Assembly (NCBI GenBank): GCA_033032175.1
Contig: CM065304.1
Location: 14,570,001-14,634,000, forward strand
Length of the DNA: 64,000 nucleotides
Origin: Saturnia japonica
Lineage: Eukaryota > Arthropoda > Insecta > Lepidoptera > Saturniidae
Direction: 5' to 3'
Made by a program: the position numbers and the translations under genes. The notes beneath the pieces were generated by a model that was not told the DNA's origin, searched no databases, and worked only from the letters and a program-made list of their open reading frames with translations. How positions within the stretch are numbered: the first letter of the stretch is position 1; each line of letters opens with the position of its first letter. Shown piece by piece: positions 23,369-35,620 of the stretch.

Positions 23369-23454
23369 AGTGGGGCCGAGTTCGGTGAAGCTGTAAAAGT
23401 CGCAGCGGCTTCAGGGCCCCTAAGGCTAACAGTGTAATCAGATCTAAAAAAAAA
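23369..23454 (+). mobile_element. Short poly(A)-ended retroelement with 12-bp target-site duplication
   Basis: GTTCGGTGAAGC... to CTAACAGTGTAATCAGATCT and an A-run, 86 bases. It is flanked by identical AGTAACCTCAGT at 23357-23368 and 23455-23466. Confidence 0.85.
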
Positions 23455-23466
23455 AGTAACCTCAGT

Positions 23467-24060
23467 TTTTTTTAAGTCGTTTAGAAAAGAACCAATGCAA
23501 CATGAAACGCGGCTAGAGTAGTCGTTACCACTTATCTGTAAGATATTGAAGCATGAAAACGTAATTAAAAATCGGAAGCGTTTTGTTTCTGCTTGTATGT
23601 AGGGCCTGATTGATAGTCGTTTTAGTTCAGTGCGAGAATGAAAAATCTGTGGATTAATTGGGTCAGTTGGATGAAGTACGGAATTGAAACGAAGCGTCGA
23701 TGTAGGCAGATAACGTATACTAGATAACTAGTAGAATCTATGTAATAGATAGTTCGCAAAATTTGATTATCGGTTTATTGCGTTCGATATCAAAATGCGA
23801 GATAGAAAATAAATTCCATCAATGTTAATAATATTATGATACGCGAAATAATTTGCATAATTATTTGATTTGGAAAAAATTACAAGTATCTGTAATTCAC
23901 GAAAAACGTTAACAATTAATTACTTAAATATAGCGTAATATTAGGTTCCAAAATTATCCATTATCCTAACTGTTAGATAAATCCTAATAATTTAAAAGAA
24001 TATATTTTATTCTCTGGAAATGAGCTGGTTATAATTAAACAACAATACTTCTAAATATAA
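23467..24060 (+). other. Intronic DNA, nothing recognised
   Basis: AT-rich sequence of mixed composition with no open frame or repeat signature. Confidence 0.4.
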
Positions 24061-24063
24061 TAA

Positions 24064-24850
24064 GAGCGGCTTGCACCAAAAGCTTCTAAAACTAGATTTT
24101 ATTAATTCCCGAATTTTCATTAAACTCAATTTAACTTAAATCTGCATAAGTTTGTCTTGCGTTATCGGTTCTCTAACTCGATTTAACTAATCCGAGTTAA
24201 AGCCATAGATAATACAATTAACGCGTAATTACGGTTCGTTTTCCACAAAAAATTATTAATTAAGAAAACATTTACTGAGCGTCTTGAAAAGAATCGTTTT
24301 TAATTTGAAAAGCGAAGTAAACTGAAGATATTGTCACTTGTCAGTATCTTCGGTCGTACATATTTTGTGCTTTACAAAAACAATATACGGTTCTTTTATT
24401 ACCTGTCATTATTAACTATTAATAAATATGTAATTATTTGACTTAAAAGCAGCATTACACTTTGTTTACTCAAGCGAAATCTCTTTATAAACTCATCATC
24501 CCTTAAACTATTAAACAAGTCGTCACTACGTTCATTGACTTTTGTATAGAAATAAGGTGTATTCAAAAATTGAAAAATCACTTCATCGTCATCTGAAAGG
24601 GAATCTTCATCGGATGTAAAAACATCTACTGGGCTCGAAAATATTTCCATAGCACAAACAAATTCCTCACAAAAATGTGAAACACTTTATAGTTAAATCA
24701 AATCGTCGAAATTATAGGTTTAATTTTGACAGGTTCTAAAATCGAGATTAATGTCAAACTGACGTCGTGCAAGACGTTAAACTAGATTTAAGCCTAAGTT
24801 GAGTTATAATTTCACGAAATCGAGTTTAAGTCATTTGGTGCAAGCCACCC
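24064..24850 (-). mobile_element. PIF/Harbinger-type DNA transposon, internally deleted (787 bp)
   Basis: Terminal inverted repeats: GAGCGGCTTGCACCAAA at 24064 and its counterpart GGGTGGCTTGCACCAAA read inward from 24850. They are flanked by TAA on both sides (24061-24063 and 24851-24853), the 3-bp duplication expected of PIF/Harbinger elements. Subterminal CTCGATTTAACT-like motifs occur on both sides. It encodes only an N-terminal transposase-like fragment, so it is non-autonomous. Confidence 0.85.
24399..24650 (-). pseudogene. Harbinger transposase N-terminal fragment (83 codons)
   Basis: Begins MEIFSSPVDVFTSDEDSLSD, an acidic serine-rich start, then FNSLRDDEFIKRFRLSKQSV, which resembles the 'DxxFxxxFRLSKxxVxxLL' segment preceding the catalytic core in HARBI1-like transposases. 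The DDE core is absent: the frame runs into AT-rich sequence (LLIVNNDR) and stops. It lies centrally between the element's TIRs, which supports the assignment. It cannot make an active transposase. Confidence 0.6.
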
Positions 24851-24999
24851 TAAAATGCAAGGATTAAATAATGAAAATCAAAGTTGTCATTGCAGAATAG
24901 AGATAGTTCGGTTAATTTTTCTTCTTTTATAGAATACTTCATATAGAAATAAACTTTTGCAATGTAATGTGCAAATTTTCAATGGCGGATCGATAAAAA

Positions 25000-25900
25000 T
25001 TAATTGGTTTTTGTGCAAAATATCTGGATACGGCATTTTAAACATCAACCAAATATTCAAATTTTAAGCCATTTAGAATATTTTGTAGCGATCGGAAAAA
25101 ATTAAAATCCGATGACGCTATATCGGGCGAGTATGGCAGATTAGTCAAAAATGCCTCCTACCCCAATTCATAAGATTTTTCCAAGGTTCATCTTGCGCAA
25201 TGTGATCTTGCATTTATCGTGTTGCAGAATAACGCCTTTTCTGTTGAAAATCGCTGGCAAGTTTTCAATTAAAGATTGATTCACTCATTCCAATTGTTCA
25301 CTGTAAAGGTCTGCACTCGCAGTTTCACGAAACACACAAAAGCGCCTTTTAGGAAGGAAATCCTGGCTTTTCTGTTCTTGTATCATTTGGAGAGAGTCAC
25401 TTCCTTTTGCGTTTTGAATTATCATAGCGGGCCCAATATTCCCATTCTCAGTGGTTAAGCGATCAAAACATGCTTTTGTATTATGCCGCTGATATATTAA
25501 GTTGCATGTGGTGGTTAGCTTTGTTTTCTTCCGACTGAATGGTTATGCGGGACCAAAACGCCTGCCCTGCTTACTTTGCCAATCTATTTTAAATGCTCTT
25601 GGATGGTCGACCAAGGTTGATTAAGAGTGTTTGACAGCTCCTCGATTATCTGGCATGGATTTGCTGCCACTTCCGCCCTTAACATGTCATTGTCTAAAGT
25701 TGTTAAAATTATCGGATTTAAACTTAGAAAATCACCTTTGGCTTTTACGGACGTCTAACTAATGCCTTTGGATTAACATTGTTTTGGTAGCAACTTTTGC
25801 GTCACTACCCTTGTGAAACTCAAAAAGCATATTGTCCTGATCTATAACAAATCACCAACACCTCACCAGTATACGTCCGCCCCATACTATGGTCGGCTTC
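25000..25900 (-). pseudogene. Decayed mariner-family transposase
   Basis: Minus-strand fragments in order, in shifting frames: EVAANPCQIIEELSNTLNQP and IGKVSRAGVLVPHN (helix-turn-helix and linker), TENGNIGPAM near the position of the first catalytic Asp (the usual DEKWV block is unrecognisable), then KGVILQHDKC (second catalytic Asp region, 'HDNARPH' degraded) and a YSPDIAPSD-like piece in another frame. Stops and frameshifts are frequent, so this is an old copy. Terminal repeats could not be located. Confidence 0.75.
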
Positions 25901-26684
25901 TAACTGCCTAGGTCGTAGGTGCTTATTTCTGTCGTAGGTACTTGAGACGAAGTAAACACACTACCTTTTAAATTCAATACACTACATCCTTTTTTGTTTT
26001 AATTATTTTAAATAAGAGTAGATAGTGAAAATAGAAACTTTTTGTGTGTCTGTGTTCGTAGTATAGGTTCGGCACGTACACTCTCGTGCTATTGACGTGG
26101 AAAATTATATTATAGTAAATTTATATAATACACATTTAGGTATCAATATTGCCGCAACCCTGCAGTCCTTCCTTATTAAAAATTTTACCTCCTTTTATTA
26201 TTACTACTCGTAACCAATGACAAATAAGAGCTTCTAAATTGCCTTAAATCTTTAGAGCAGCTTATTTAGAGTTATGGTACTGTTCTACGTAGAGATCATC
26301 TAAACTAAAACTGTGCGCCCGTCAACTAAATATATTTTTATTATTTTCATCTCGGCCTAGTAGCACCGCTGCCGCGACAGATCTCCATACCTCCTTTTTA
26401 ATAAGAATGCATTACATTTCTCCTGAATGATTGGCTTATTTTATTATTACGTACAACGCAGTCACCATCACGTGTACTTTCAACAACTTGCGATGTTGGG
26501 CTAAAACTCAGTGTGACTTCTCACTATAAAATGATAGCATTTTAAAAGTCTGGTCCCGCAGTCAGGATGACATATTGGCCTTTTCATACAAAGTTTCGAC
26601 AGAATTGAAGGATTTTTTTTATAGTACACTGATGCTAAGGCAAGAGGCACTCTTCGGTCTTCTGTATAACTTGCCGTAGCGTAC
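25901..26684 (+). other. Intronic DNA before the LTR, no gene
   Basis: No coding signal or repeat boundary that I can support. 25920-25960 contains a doubled GTCGTAGGT phrase, possibly the mariner end. Confidence 0.35.
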
Positions 26685-26926
26685 TGTTATACCCCTGTCA
26701 TGTAAGCCTTAATGCTGCCTAAACAACTCGATTTCAGCAGAACCTCGCTAGGCTTAATTAATCAACGATAGTACAGTGAGTCGGACTTCTACTCTCAAAC
26801 AAGACAGTTGGTTATAGATCATCTCTTACACCACGGAACCATAGTTAATTTCGAAATCAAATAAAAGTTCTCCTCGAGTGAAAGTTATCTTTTTTTTAAA
26901 AGACATCCTAAGAAACCCGTATAACA
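26685..26926 (+). mobile_element. LTR of an LTR retrotransposon (242 bp)
   Basis: It starts TGTTATAC and ends GTATAACA, a perfect 8-base inverted terminal repeat with TG...CA ends. An AATAAA polyadenylation-type signal lies at about 26861. Immediately downstream, after a short T-run, is a tRNA-complementary primer-binding site, so this is a 5' LTR in forward orientation. No second copy is seen in the window. Confidence 0.75.
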
Positions 26927-26931
26927 TTTTT

Positions 26932-26949
26932 TGGTGGCAGCGGTGGGAT
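26932..26949 (+). other. Primer-binding site (tRNA-complementary)
   Basis: TGGTGGCAGCGGTGGGAT is complementary to a tRNA 3' end reading ATCCCACCGCTGCCA-CCA. From memory this best fits a leucine tRNA; the isoacceptor should be checked. Its place a few bases after the LTR end is canonical. Confidence 0.7.
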
Positions 26950-27310
26950 ACGGAAATCCCCAGTGCCCGTCGCTAATCGGTCCGCAATTCCGGATCCCGC
27001 ATAGTTAAAAACTCAGTAATATACCTGTACAGAAATCTTAATTAACAATATAATAAATTACCTCGAAGTGAATCAAAAAATTCAGTGACCAGTGTTTTCA
27101 TTCGAAATACTAAGCTAGTAGTGATAATAGATAATAATAAAGCAGTGAATATAATAAAATCAAGATCCTGAATCTTACCAATACGAGATTATCTATTCGC
27201 CGTTCCTGGAACCCAGTGCGCCATCCGGTACTCTCCTTATCGCTCCGGAATGCCGTGCCTTATCGCAGTCTCCGTCTCGACCGTGTACTTTGTATTAATG
27301 TAAGTCTTTG
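26950..27310 (+). mobile_element. Leader remnant of the LTR retrotransposon
   Basis: Sequence following the primer-binding site, with a GC-richer end (27195-27290, CCTGGAACCCAGTGCGCCAT and on). No gag or pol frame follows, and the sequence turns AT-rich at about 27310. The element is therefore truncated to LTR plus leader. Confidence 0.5.
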
Positions 27311-29834
27311 GTCATTGTATCACATTTTGTATTGACGAATGAATTTGTACTGTGTAATTCTTAATCTGTTTGATTTTAATTGACGTAAGTGATTTGTACT
27401 ATCTTGAAATCTAACTTTGTATAGACAACCACGTAGAATTTAAACGTAAATTTACATTGATATCTTAATTATTAATTAACATTTTATAGTAATTTACTTA
27501 CAATAGTTACATTTTACAATATTTAGTAGTTCACAATAATTAAATACATATAATAATTTTATATAGCTGTAATCTAAATTCCTTTTATAAGGTAAATGAG
27601 TATATGAATAGATTTTTGAAAACTCAGAATGTTTGCTGAGATGTTGTTGATAGGATATCTCATCGGTTCCCGGTGCTAGTCTAAAATAACTGAACACAAA
27701 GTAGAATCGTTCTTATAAACTATGAAAATCACTTCTTTATATGAGTGAAGAATTTTACAGGTACTTAAAAATCGTTTACCTTCACTTAGATGAACTCGAC
27801 ATGCCTTCAGGACTTACCTTTGTGTAAACATTGTTTAACATAACATGCAAATGTAATGCATATCACAGCCATGTCAAAGTGTAAGAACTTTTTAGCAATG
27901 GGTCAAAGCGGCGTCACGGCACATCATTTTCTGTGTTCGTACCAGCTACATATTTTAATTCAACCTGAATTATGTCGTATAGCAATAATATTGTTATAAA
28001 ATAGTATATAAATAAAAATATGCATACGTACACTTTTATTAGTTTCAAGAAAAAAATATAGAGATAGAGAATTGAGTACAGTTTTGCGAGCTTTTTTAAT
28101 ATAACTACATACATGAAATTGAAAAATATTAAATATATCCTCTTCCGGTATTTTTAAAGTATCTATGCAAAATGACTAGTGTCTAATGGTAAATTACTTG
28201 GTAAATTATATTATGATACATTCCACATCATCGGTGACACAGATTTCGGTTATACCGGCCTGCTAAATGGCTCTTCGTCCCTCGTTTCAAAGACCCAATA
28301 TCACAGAGATAATGTTGGCTGAGATACTATAAAACTACTATTAAAGACTTTAAGGTGATGGCCGCTACGGCGTAGTTATGGCTCCGTAGATAACTCCGTG
28401 TAAACATATAATTTAGATACCTATTCAATTTCATTTTTTATTTAAACTAACATCATTATATATTGCGTTTGTCGCCCATTGTGATGTCATTGAAAGATAG
28501 TTTGGATTAATAAAATTAAAATTGGAATTATAAATAATAAGAAAAAATAAACTTTTAGCAATGTTGGCTTACTGCAATAAACTTGCACAATGAATGTTGC
28601 CTAGGTTACATTTTCACCGGCTCGCCAAGCTTAATGTTATTCAGCCCGCACGTTTGTTCAATGTAAGGGTAGATGTTCCTGTGAATAATGTACCTACATG
28701 TTAGTTCAATCAAGTAAGCGACGGGACCTTATTTTATTAGACTGTAACGTGTCAGACGGTTCGACTATCAACGTGTTTGAATAAGCAAACTTTCAAGAAC
28801 TGATAAATTAAATACAAAAGTAACATGAACAGTAATTTCACGTGGGCGAAACAGTTTAATAAAAGGTATGTCCAATATGTACAACATAAAAAAATATTTG
28901 ATTTCTTTACTTCCCATTGTGGGCTATTATGGTATATTATAAGCCTAAACAGAGACGTGTAATGTACATTATCCAGTCGTGAAACATTAACAGGTTGGTA
29001 TATTATTATACATTTAATCGTAACAATATGGTACATGTTTATAAATAAAATACTACTATCAACTGTAGAGATATGCATGGTCTGACAACACAAATGAAAA
29101 TGGTGTCTGTTTATTTGGTTTTGCCCCCAGTGGCCTCCGACCTCCCCTAAATAGCCACCCGAAGCCTCGCATTTCTTATGTTATTTATAGCAGTCCGTAG
29201 GTGACCTGGTAACAGATATTGAATGTTCTCACGATCCGACAAGCTCCAGCCAGAATAATCTTCTCGACGGGTTCCGACTCAGTAGGTTGCCTCGAACAAT
29301 CTTGATCTTATATTAACAGCGGTATTCATGATGCGAGGGCTCGAGCTAGACTTATTCTTCAAGCCTGTCGATATCTGCTTATATAGCTGGGTCAGAGAGC
29401 ATACATGATACCGCGCGGCGTCTCTACTTTCTTTTTATTTATTTTATTTTCCACGTATTTTTCGCTGGTATTTTTGTGTACTTCAGAAAATTATTATCTA
29501 GTTGCTATGACACATATGTTCTTCTTTTAAATAATTCCGTAGACACGATTCTTTAGATATTGTTTATGCTCGGAATTCCCCGATTTGAAACAAGTGCCGC
29601 AGAAGTGTCAGATTTTAGGGAATTAGAGAAGGTTGTGTAGAGGCCTGTTTTAATTTTTACTAAAAATTTAATTTCTTATAACACACCTTAAACGAACTGT
29701 AAATTTTCTCTTCTTATTTTACAGAAAAAAATTGGTACAAAGATTTCAACTTTATCATTACACGCAGCTCTGTGTGCGTGAGCTAGGAAACGTACAGTTT
29801 TTATTTGTATGATAGTGACGTGTAGGGTGTGCGG
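27311..29834 (+). other. Intronic DNA, no gene
   Basis: Only AT-biased short frames (27494-27697, 27914-28114, 28752-29093). A GC-richer patch at 29110-29430 with TGCTTATATAGCTGGGTC at about 29378 contains a TATA-like box, but no exon evidence follows it. Confidence 0.35.
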
Positions 29835-30180
29835 GAAACATCGATATTGACATCGACGTTAACACCGATAAGTAAACATTGATATCTAATGAATATCGAC
29901 ATCGATCGATGTTTTTATGCTAGCCAATTGGGCGAGCTTTTTTGGGTGCCACATTGGAACTTCGAGCTCTATTTTACAGCACACAAATTTGCAAACATCA
30001 ATGTTCGATGTTTCCTTCCTAACTTGATGTATTGATAGTATCCAGGTGAACGTGCTTTTCTTTTGATTGCTACATCAAATTCTTAAATCCTATGGAAACA
30101 TCATTGTTAGATGTTTATTTCCTAATATCGATGTTTTCATCCTTAACATCGATATTTAGACAACATCGAAGAATATTGAA
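29835..30180 (+). repeat. Cluster of CATCGAT-type motifs
   Basis: The motif (A)CATCGAT or its reverse complement recurs many times: ACATCGATATTGACATCGAC near 29838, ATATCGACATCGATCGATG near 29892, ATATCGATG near 30126, ACATCGATATTT near 30150 and AACATCGAAG near 30163. Degenerate CATTGATATC and CATCAATG variants lie between. This is either a simple-sequence-derived repeat or a binding-site cluster. Confidence 0.55.
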
Positions 30181-32410
30181 CATTCTTAGTGACGCGCCTT
30201 TCATCTTCCAATCAACACGTGTTGTATCACTTTGTTTTACACGTACAGTCGGTAATAAAAATGTCTGGTTCGTCACGGAGAAAATGTTTCACCTAACCAG
30301 TAGTTGTGCTTTAAAATGCGTCTTATCACAATGATCAAAATACTAAAACGCTAAAATCTAATTAAAAAAAATATTATATATTCAGCAATGGGTAACAGAA
30401 AAATACTCAGCAATATGGTATAAAACTCTTTGTCTAACCATCATATCATCCTAAACCCTATAGAAAACATTTGGGGAATGGAAAAATATATATTTGTTTA
30501 CATAACATGCAACAGAACGTGACAAAAATAATGAAATTAATAGGAAGTTCATTATGTGCTATTTCTAGTGGAGTGATACGGAATAGTATGTCCAATAAAC
30601 ATGCATTTAACTAATTTAGCTGTTGATTTATTTTAAATATGAACAAATAAGATGTAAATATTTTCGACATAGTATAAGTAAAATAACTTACAGAATTCTC
30701 TTTTGTACTTGACGTACCTCTAGACGCGCAGGCCTAGTCACTGTATTTATACACGCTTTACGCACACATAGGACCGTGCGAACAAATAAATTGAACTGTC
30801 TATATACCTACATACAATATACTACATCTATGGAATATATCAATATCAACGCTTAGTTATTTAGGCACATGAAGCCAAATAAAAGATTATGTATATAAAA
30901 AGAAAATATTGTTTAAAAATGTTAGGGTAAATATCACGTGAAGGAGAGGGGGTTGCCACCATATGTTACCAATTTCATCAAGAAAAACATCTCGGGTAAT
31001 ATCTTAGATAAGGTTAAAAACTCATCATTTCGTTTGAATGGTAGCTCTTAGATTATCGTTATTGTATTGTTTTTAAAGCCAATTGAAAATATATGAATTA
31101 ATGAATTTTACCTTAAATAAAATATTAATTATGAATTAATTATAATAAATTTCACCGATCGACACAAATTTTGGGTTTGACTTCTAAATGTCAAATTTTG
31201 GTTTGTTTTACGTAACGAATAAAGGGAAAATATTTTTTATGAAAGTTTGCTTTAGTAGTAACCAGAGCGACAAATCGAATTTTAGGAAAAAAATAACTTA
31301 TTTCTCATAGTTAATTGGATCGTATTATTAAACAAATTTTTGGTGAAAATCTGAGTCACTTTTTTTCAAGAATATTGATATACTACAATTCATATAAAAC
31401 AAATGGAAAACAAAATGAAAATCTAGTTCAAATATGTATGGACTTTCTCGTATTAAACCCCAAACATAATCTTCCTACATATTTTCCATATTATCCCCTG
31501 ATAACGTCGTTCAAAGTCCATCATATCTTGGTAAAAACTCTCTTCTTGCTTCTATGAGTGGGTACCCATATTATATATCTTTAAATTTTATGGGTCCAAG
31601 TGAGCATATAAAGTTTATTGGATATTCTGCAACCCATAATTTTAAAGTTTTCAATCATAGTTTCACTGGTGAAATGAAGTGACTATTTTTTATCTTGATT
31701 CTGAATTGGTAGGTTATATCAATGTTTTAAATTTGTTGCCAAGGAAAGTTCTGTGCCTTAACTTTAAAAATTCATCGGAAATAGAACAGAATGAATCAAT
31801 GCCAAACAATACTGATTTTACGCCAATTTTTGAGTTAGCGAATACGCAAAAACGGTTGTTACGGCTGTGATAGATAAGTAAACACTCACTACTTTACACT
31901 ACGCGAATGATATGCAACTTGTCGCTATTTTGATTCAAAGTACACTGCACTTGCTGCTTAAACAATCAACTAAAATCGTCAAACTTTACTATTGATGTAA
32001 AACATACAAAAACAAACTTTATAAATTGAAAACTAATATGTTGGTTCTTTTCTATGTATACAATCAGAATTTAAGCAATAAAACAAAAAAAAGGTTTTTT
32101 GGCGACCTATGTTATTTTTTCAATAATTTTTTGTTTGTTTCACATTCTTTCAGATTTTTTTGCTTCAATTTTATTTAGAGCATTCAAGCTTCCTCAAAGT
32201 TTGCTTTTATGGATATGAGAATGATGTAAATATCATTAGAGAAGAATTTACATAGACTCGTATATGGATGTACGTTGGGTACATGTGTGAATTACTAAAA
32301 AAAATAATATCATTATTTTAATTCATTGGCGTGGATTGGAAATATTGCGCGTTGGCGTAGTCTTGATACAGCGATTGGTCTAATCTCGAACAGTGAAAAT
32401 ATTTGTGTAT
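30181..32410 (+). other. Intronic DNA with unrecognised frames
   Basis: Frames at 30092-30334, 31315-31557 and 31679-31870 are AT-biased. On the minus strand, 31260-31560 shows fragments such as SFYQDMMDFERRYQG and EDYVWGLIRESP in different frames, which look like an eroded protein, probably transposon-borne, that I cannot name. Confidence 0.3.
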
Positions 32411-32411
32411 G

Positions 32412-32621
32412 CTATTCATACAAAGAATTCCCAAAATAGGTACGTACAATACCGGTCTTGTGAACGCCTAAGTACTGCAATTCGTCAATTACGTCTTTAT
32501 TTATGTCATAGAGTGCACATTTCAAACGCACGGTATCAATCGCTGGCAATTGAATCCTTCTATTCAGGTCAACAGGCATGTTGAACGTTACAGGTACTGT
32601 CAGTGTGGACCGGATTTTCAA
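32412..32621 (-). other. Unrecognised 69-codon frame
   Basis: Starts MKIRSTLTVPVTFNMPVDLN and later reads KCALYDINKDVIDELQYLGV. Base composition is more balanced than in the flanks and third positions do not look random, so it may be a fossil of a real protein. No domain, signal peptide or membrane segment is visible, and no splice context supports a host exon. Confidence 0.25.
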
Positions 32622-34099
32622 AGTGTAATTATGTAATCTGTGGTGAGAGTTGTAAATATTATTAATCCCCTACTGTCGGCTCAGCTTGGGTCGGAAGTGC
32701 AGTCTAATTTTTAAATTGAGTAATGTTGCTATATTATCACTGGACTTTTACATTTTGTTTCTTTTTCTTTGGCGGCCGATTGCTGAGTATTGACATAATA
32801 TTGATAATGAAAAAGTACATAGGATTGTTAATATAATAGCACCCATTTAATGGTATTCTTATTAATTCTTTTTTAATTTTTAATTAATTGTTAATTCTTT
32901 TCGAGCAGCAGGGTCTGTTCAGCTTTTTGGAACTTTCTCGTCTAGTTGTTCGTGTAGCTATTCCGGTTGATATTAATCTGCCCTTTCCGTAAGATAGTGG
33001 CTCGATCATGAAGCTACATATGAATTATCGCCTCGATAAACAAACATAATAAGTGAATGTGAGTTCAATCGGTCAAATCGTTCAAAAGTTATACGATCAC
33101 TAACAGACGCACACAAGATTTTATAAACAAGATTATAGGTGAGTTGGAACTTAAATCTAATTAACCTTGGCAGCCAAGTATGCTACAGAAGCTTTAAGAT
33201 CAAAATTCAGCGTTAGCTTTTATAAGCTTAATTAGGTAACAACAAAATATCATCAAAATTTACACAATAAAATTTGTCGCCAGTATCTAAATATTGGTAT
33301 GTTTCGACAGGGGATCTTCAGAGTCGACTAAGTTATGAACAAATATTAATTTACAATATAATAAAAAAATATTCAGTACTTTTTTGGACTCTTGAACTTT
33401 CCTATTAAGAATTCAGATTTAGTCTAACTTATCTTTAGGTTTTTTTTTCAGCTTTATTGTAAAAAACGGTCATAGATACAAGCGTCAACCAGGACGTGAT
33501 TAAAGAAATACAACAAATAATGAAAACCGATCAAGTGGAACTCTCAAAATCGGTTTCACGCTAAAATAATTTTGTTATAGAACCCTCAACCCTCAGTGCA
33601 CGATTGTGATTCACACTTGGTTGATTTTCTGCAACAAAGATTAACAGCATTAACATAATAATTATCTTTTATGAAGTTGAATATATTACCACTCTAAAGG
33701 TTCTTACTTTATATTTTCAAAAACTAATTGAAATAAAACCTACTAAACTTGTAACTAAGTTCTAATTATCCAATGTGATCTTATAAATATACAAAATAAT
33801 TAGGTCAGCCAAATATACATGTTTAGTGAGCTCGTTGATGTCTTTTGTTTCTTATATCGGTACATACAATGTAGCTATTATATTATAGTATTTAATATAT
33901 ATTAATGTATATTATATTGCAGAAAATATATTGCTAATATATATAGCTACTTATAATATTATAATCCTAGATGCAACACGTTTGAATGAATTTATTGTTC
34001 CACAAATAAAGCTATTGTTATTTAGTTGGGGCACTTTTGATTCTGTATAATGGCAAGGAGATGCATCTACGCATGCACTAAATAACACCTACATTGCAC
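32622..34099 (+). other. Intronic AT-rich DNA
   Basis: 33000-33140 ends with CGTTCAAAAGTTATACGATC followed by a CAGACGCACACAAGATTTTA segment, the tail type of lepidopteran interspersed repeats. 33860-33970 is an almost pure A/T tract with many TATATTA palindromes. No exon seen. Confidence 0.4.
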
Positions 34100-34201
34100 C
34101 GATTTTTAAGAGCACGTATCAGTTGAAGCGCATTTGTTACTCTCCACCGGCGGGCGAGGTTGTGTCGTGTATCGCGGTATTAGAGCGATCTCGATTTGGT
34201 G
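34100..34201 (+). promoter_or_regulatory. Possible alternative transcription start / 5' exon
   Basis: A GC-rich island begins near GTATCAGTTGAAGC at 34108, which contains an initiator-like ATCAGTT. It ends at a donor-like TTTG|GTGAGA at about 34201. It has no usable start codon, so it could only be non-coding. This is composition-based inference. Confidence 0.25.
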
Positions 34202-34575
34202 AGATAATACTTTTTTGCATATATTAATTCGCTGTAATATTTATATAAAATTTCGATACAATTGAATAAATAAAATACACCTAGTTTAATTTAAATACTT
34301 TTCAAATTTTCTTTAGTAAAAAATAATTTGATTAAAACGGCGACTAAAGTTAAAATAAAACTTAATTTGTACTAATTAAATATGAATAATGTACGTAATA
34401 TATTCAATTACGGTATTTAAATATTGTTTGTTTTAATAAATGTAAAAATATTTTTACTAGAACAATAAATCTACTTACTGGTAAGTACATTATTTATAAG
34501 CTACATTCCGGGAAAAGTACAAAGCGTTAGCTTAAAAATATATAATTTTCAAAATGTTCGTATTAAATTATGTTA

Positions 34576-34605
34576 TTTATCTATTTACATTAGTAAATAG
34601 ATAAA
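34576..34605. repeat. Perfect 13-bp inverted repeat, 4-base loop
   Basis: TTTATCTATTTAC and GTAAATAGATAAA flank ATTA. It is AT-only apart from two G/C pairs and is likely incidental or a transposon terminus. Confidence 0.7.
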
Positions 34606-35274
34606 TAAACGTGTGCCTATATATGATCTGGATCCCACAACGCTAAACTCAGTAATGCATGCCTACAACCTTTTGATAATATATTATTTGCAAGCGATTA
34701 TTAAGTTAAGATATTAGAATGACTTTTGCTTTTATTAAAAATATAAAACTGATAATATTGTAGGATATTTCAATAAATCATATAAAATTACTTAAATAGG
34801 GCGGTGTTATGGTACAGACAATTGACGGAATCTCAACTCGCGACGTTCACCAATGCATATGAGAGTAGTTTGCACCGTACTTGATATATTTATAGAGTAA
34901 AAATTTCTAAATTTATTTTACTATGAATAAATTTACAATATAAATAATCTAACACAATTTATTAAGATTTGTATTTTTGTAATTATATCTAAATTTTTTT
35001 CACTTTAGATACTATAAACTTATTTATTTATTATTCATACGATTAACGTCCTTACGAGGACGGTAGATTATAATAAATCTGACCTTTAATTTTACTGAAA
35101 AATGGACAAGAGTAATATATCGTTACATAATATTAAATTATAACAAAGGCGTAAGTTATCCGAGACTGTACGTTTTAGATCATTTAAACGAAACGTTTTT
35201 CGTTCGTCGTCAAATAGATTATTATATCAGATTAGACGAAGTGAGAAGGTTTTTCTTACTAACTATAATGACAT
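34606..35274 (+). other. AT-rich intronic DNA
   Basis: No exon or recognisable element. ATTTATTTATTATTCATACG-type low-complexity sequence near 35030. Confidence 0.4.
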
Positions 35275-35620
35275 TTATCTATACATATAAATGCTTTGGC
35301 CTGAATGACTGACTGATAGATCAACGCACAGCCTAAACCGCTGATCGTAGTGACCTGAAACTTGGAGGGTGTGTTCTTTGTATGACATAGGCATCCAATA
35401 ACAAAGAATTTTCCGAAATTCTACCGCTAAGAGTGTGAAAAAGGGAGGCAAAGTTTGTACGGGACAACGTGATTCCTTGGTCCAATCTACTTCAAATTTT
35501 GCATAAACCTCTTTTAACAGAATTGATGGAAGATGTGTTTCGTATTTTATTGAAATTCATCCCCAAACAGGGTTCAAAGGGGGTCGAAAGTTATTTTGGC
35601 GGTGATTTGCTTCGAAGTTG
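35275..35620 (+). repeat. Interspersed repeat with 'ATCAACGCACAGCC' motif
   Basis: TATCTATACATATAAATGCT, CTGACTGATAGATCAACGCA, CAGCCTAAACCGCTGATCG, GAAACTTGGAGGGT and on to AAAGTTATTTTGGCGG. Related to 18228-18360 and 53765-54080; this is the longest of the three copies. Confidence 0.7.
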
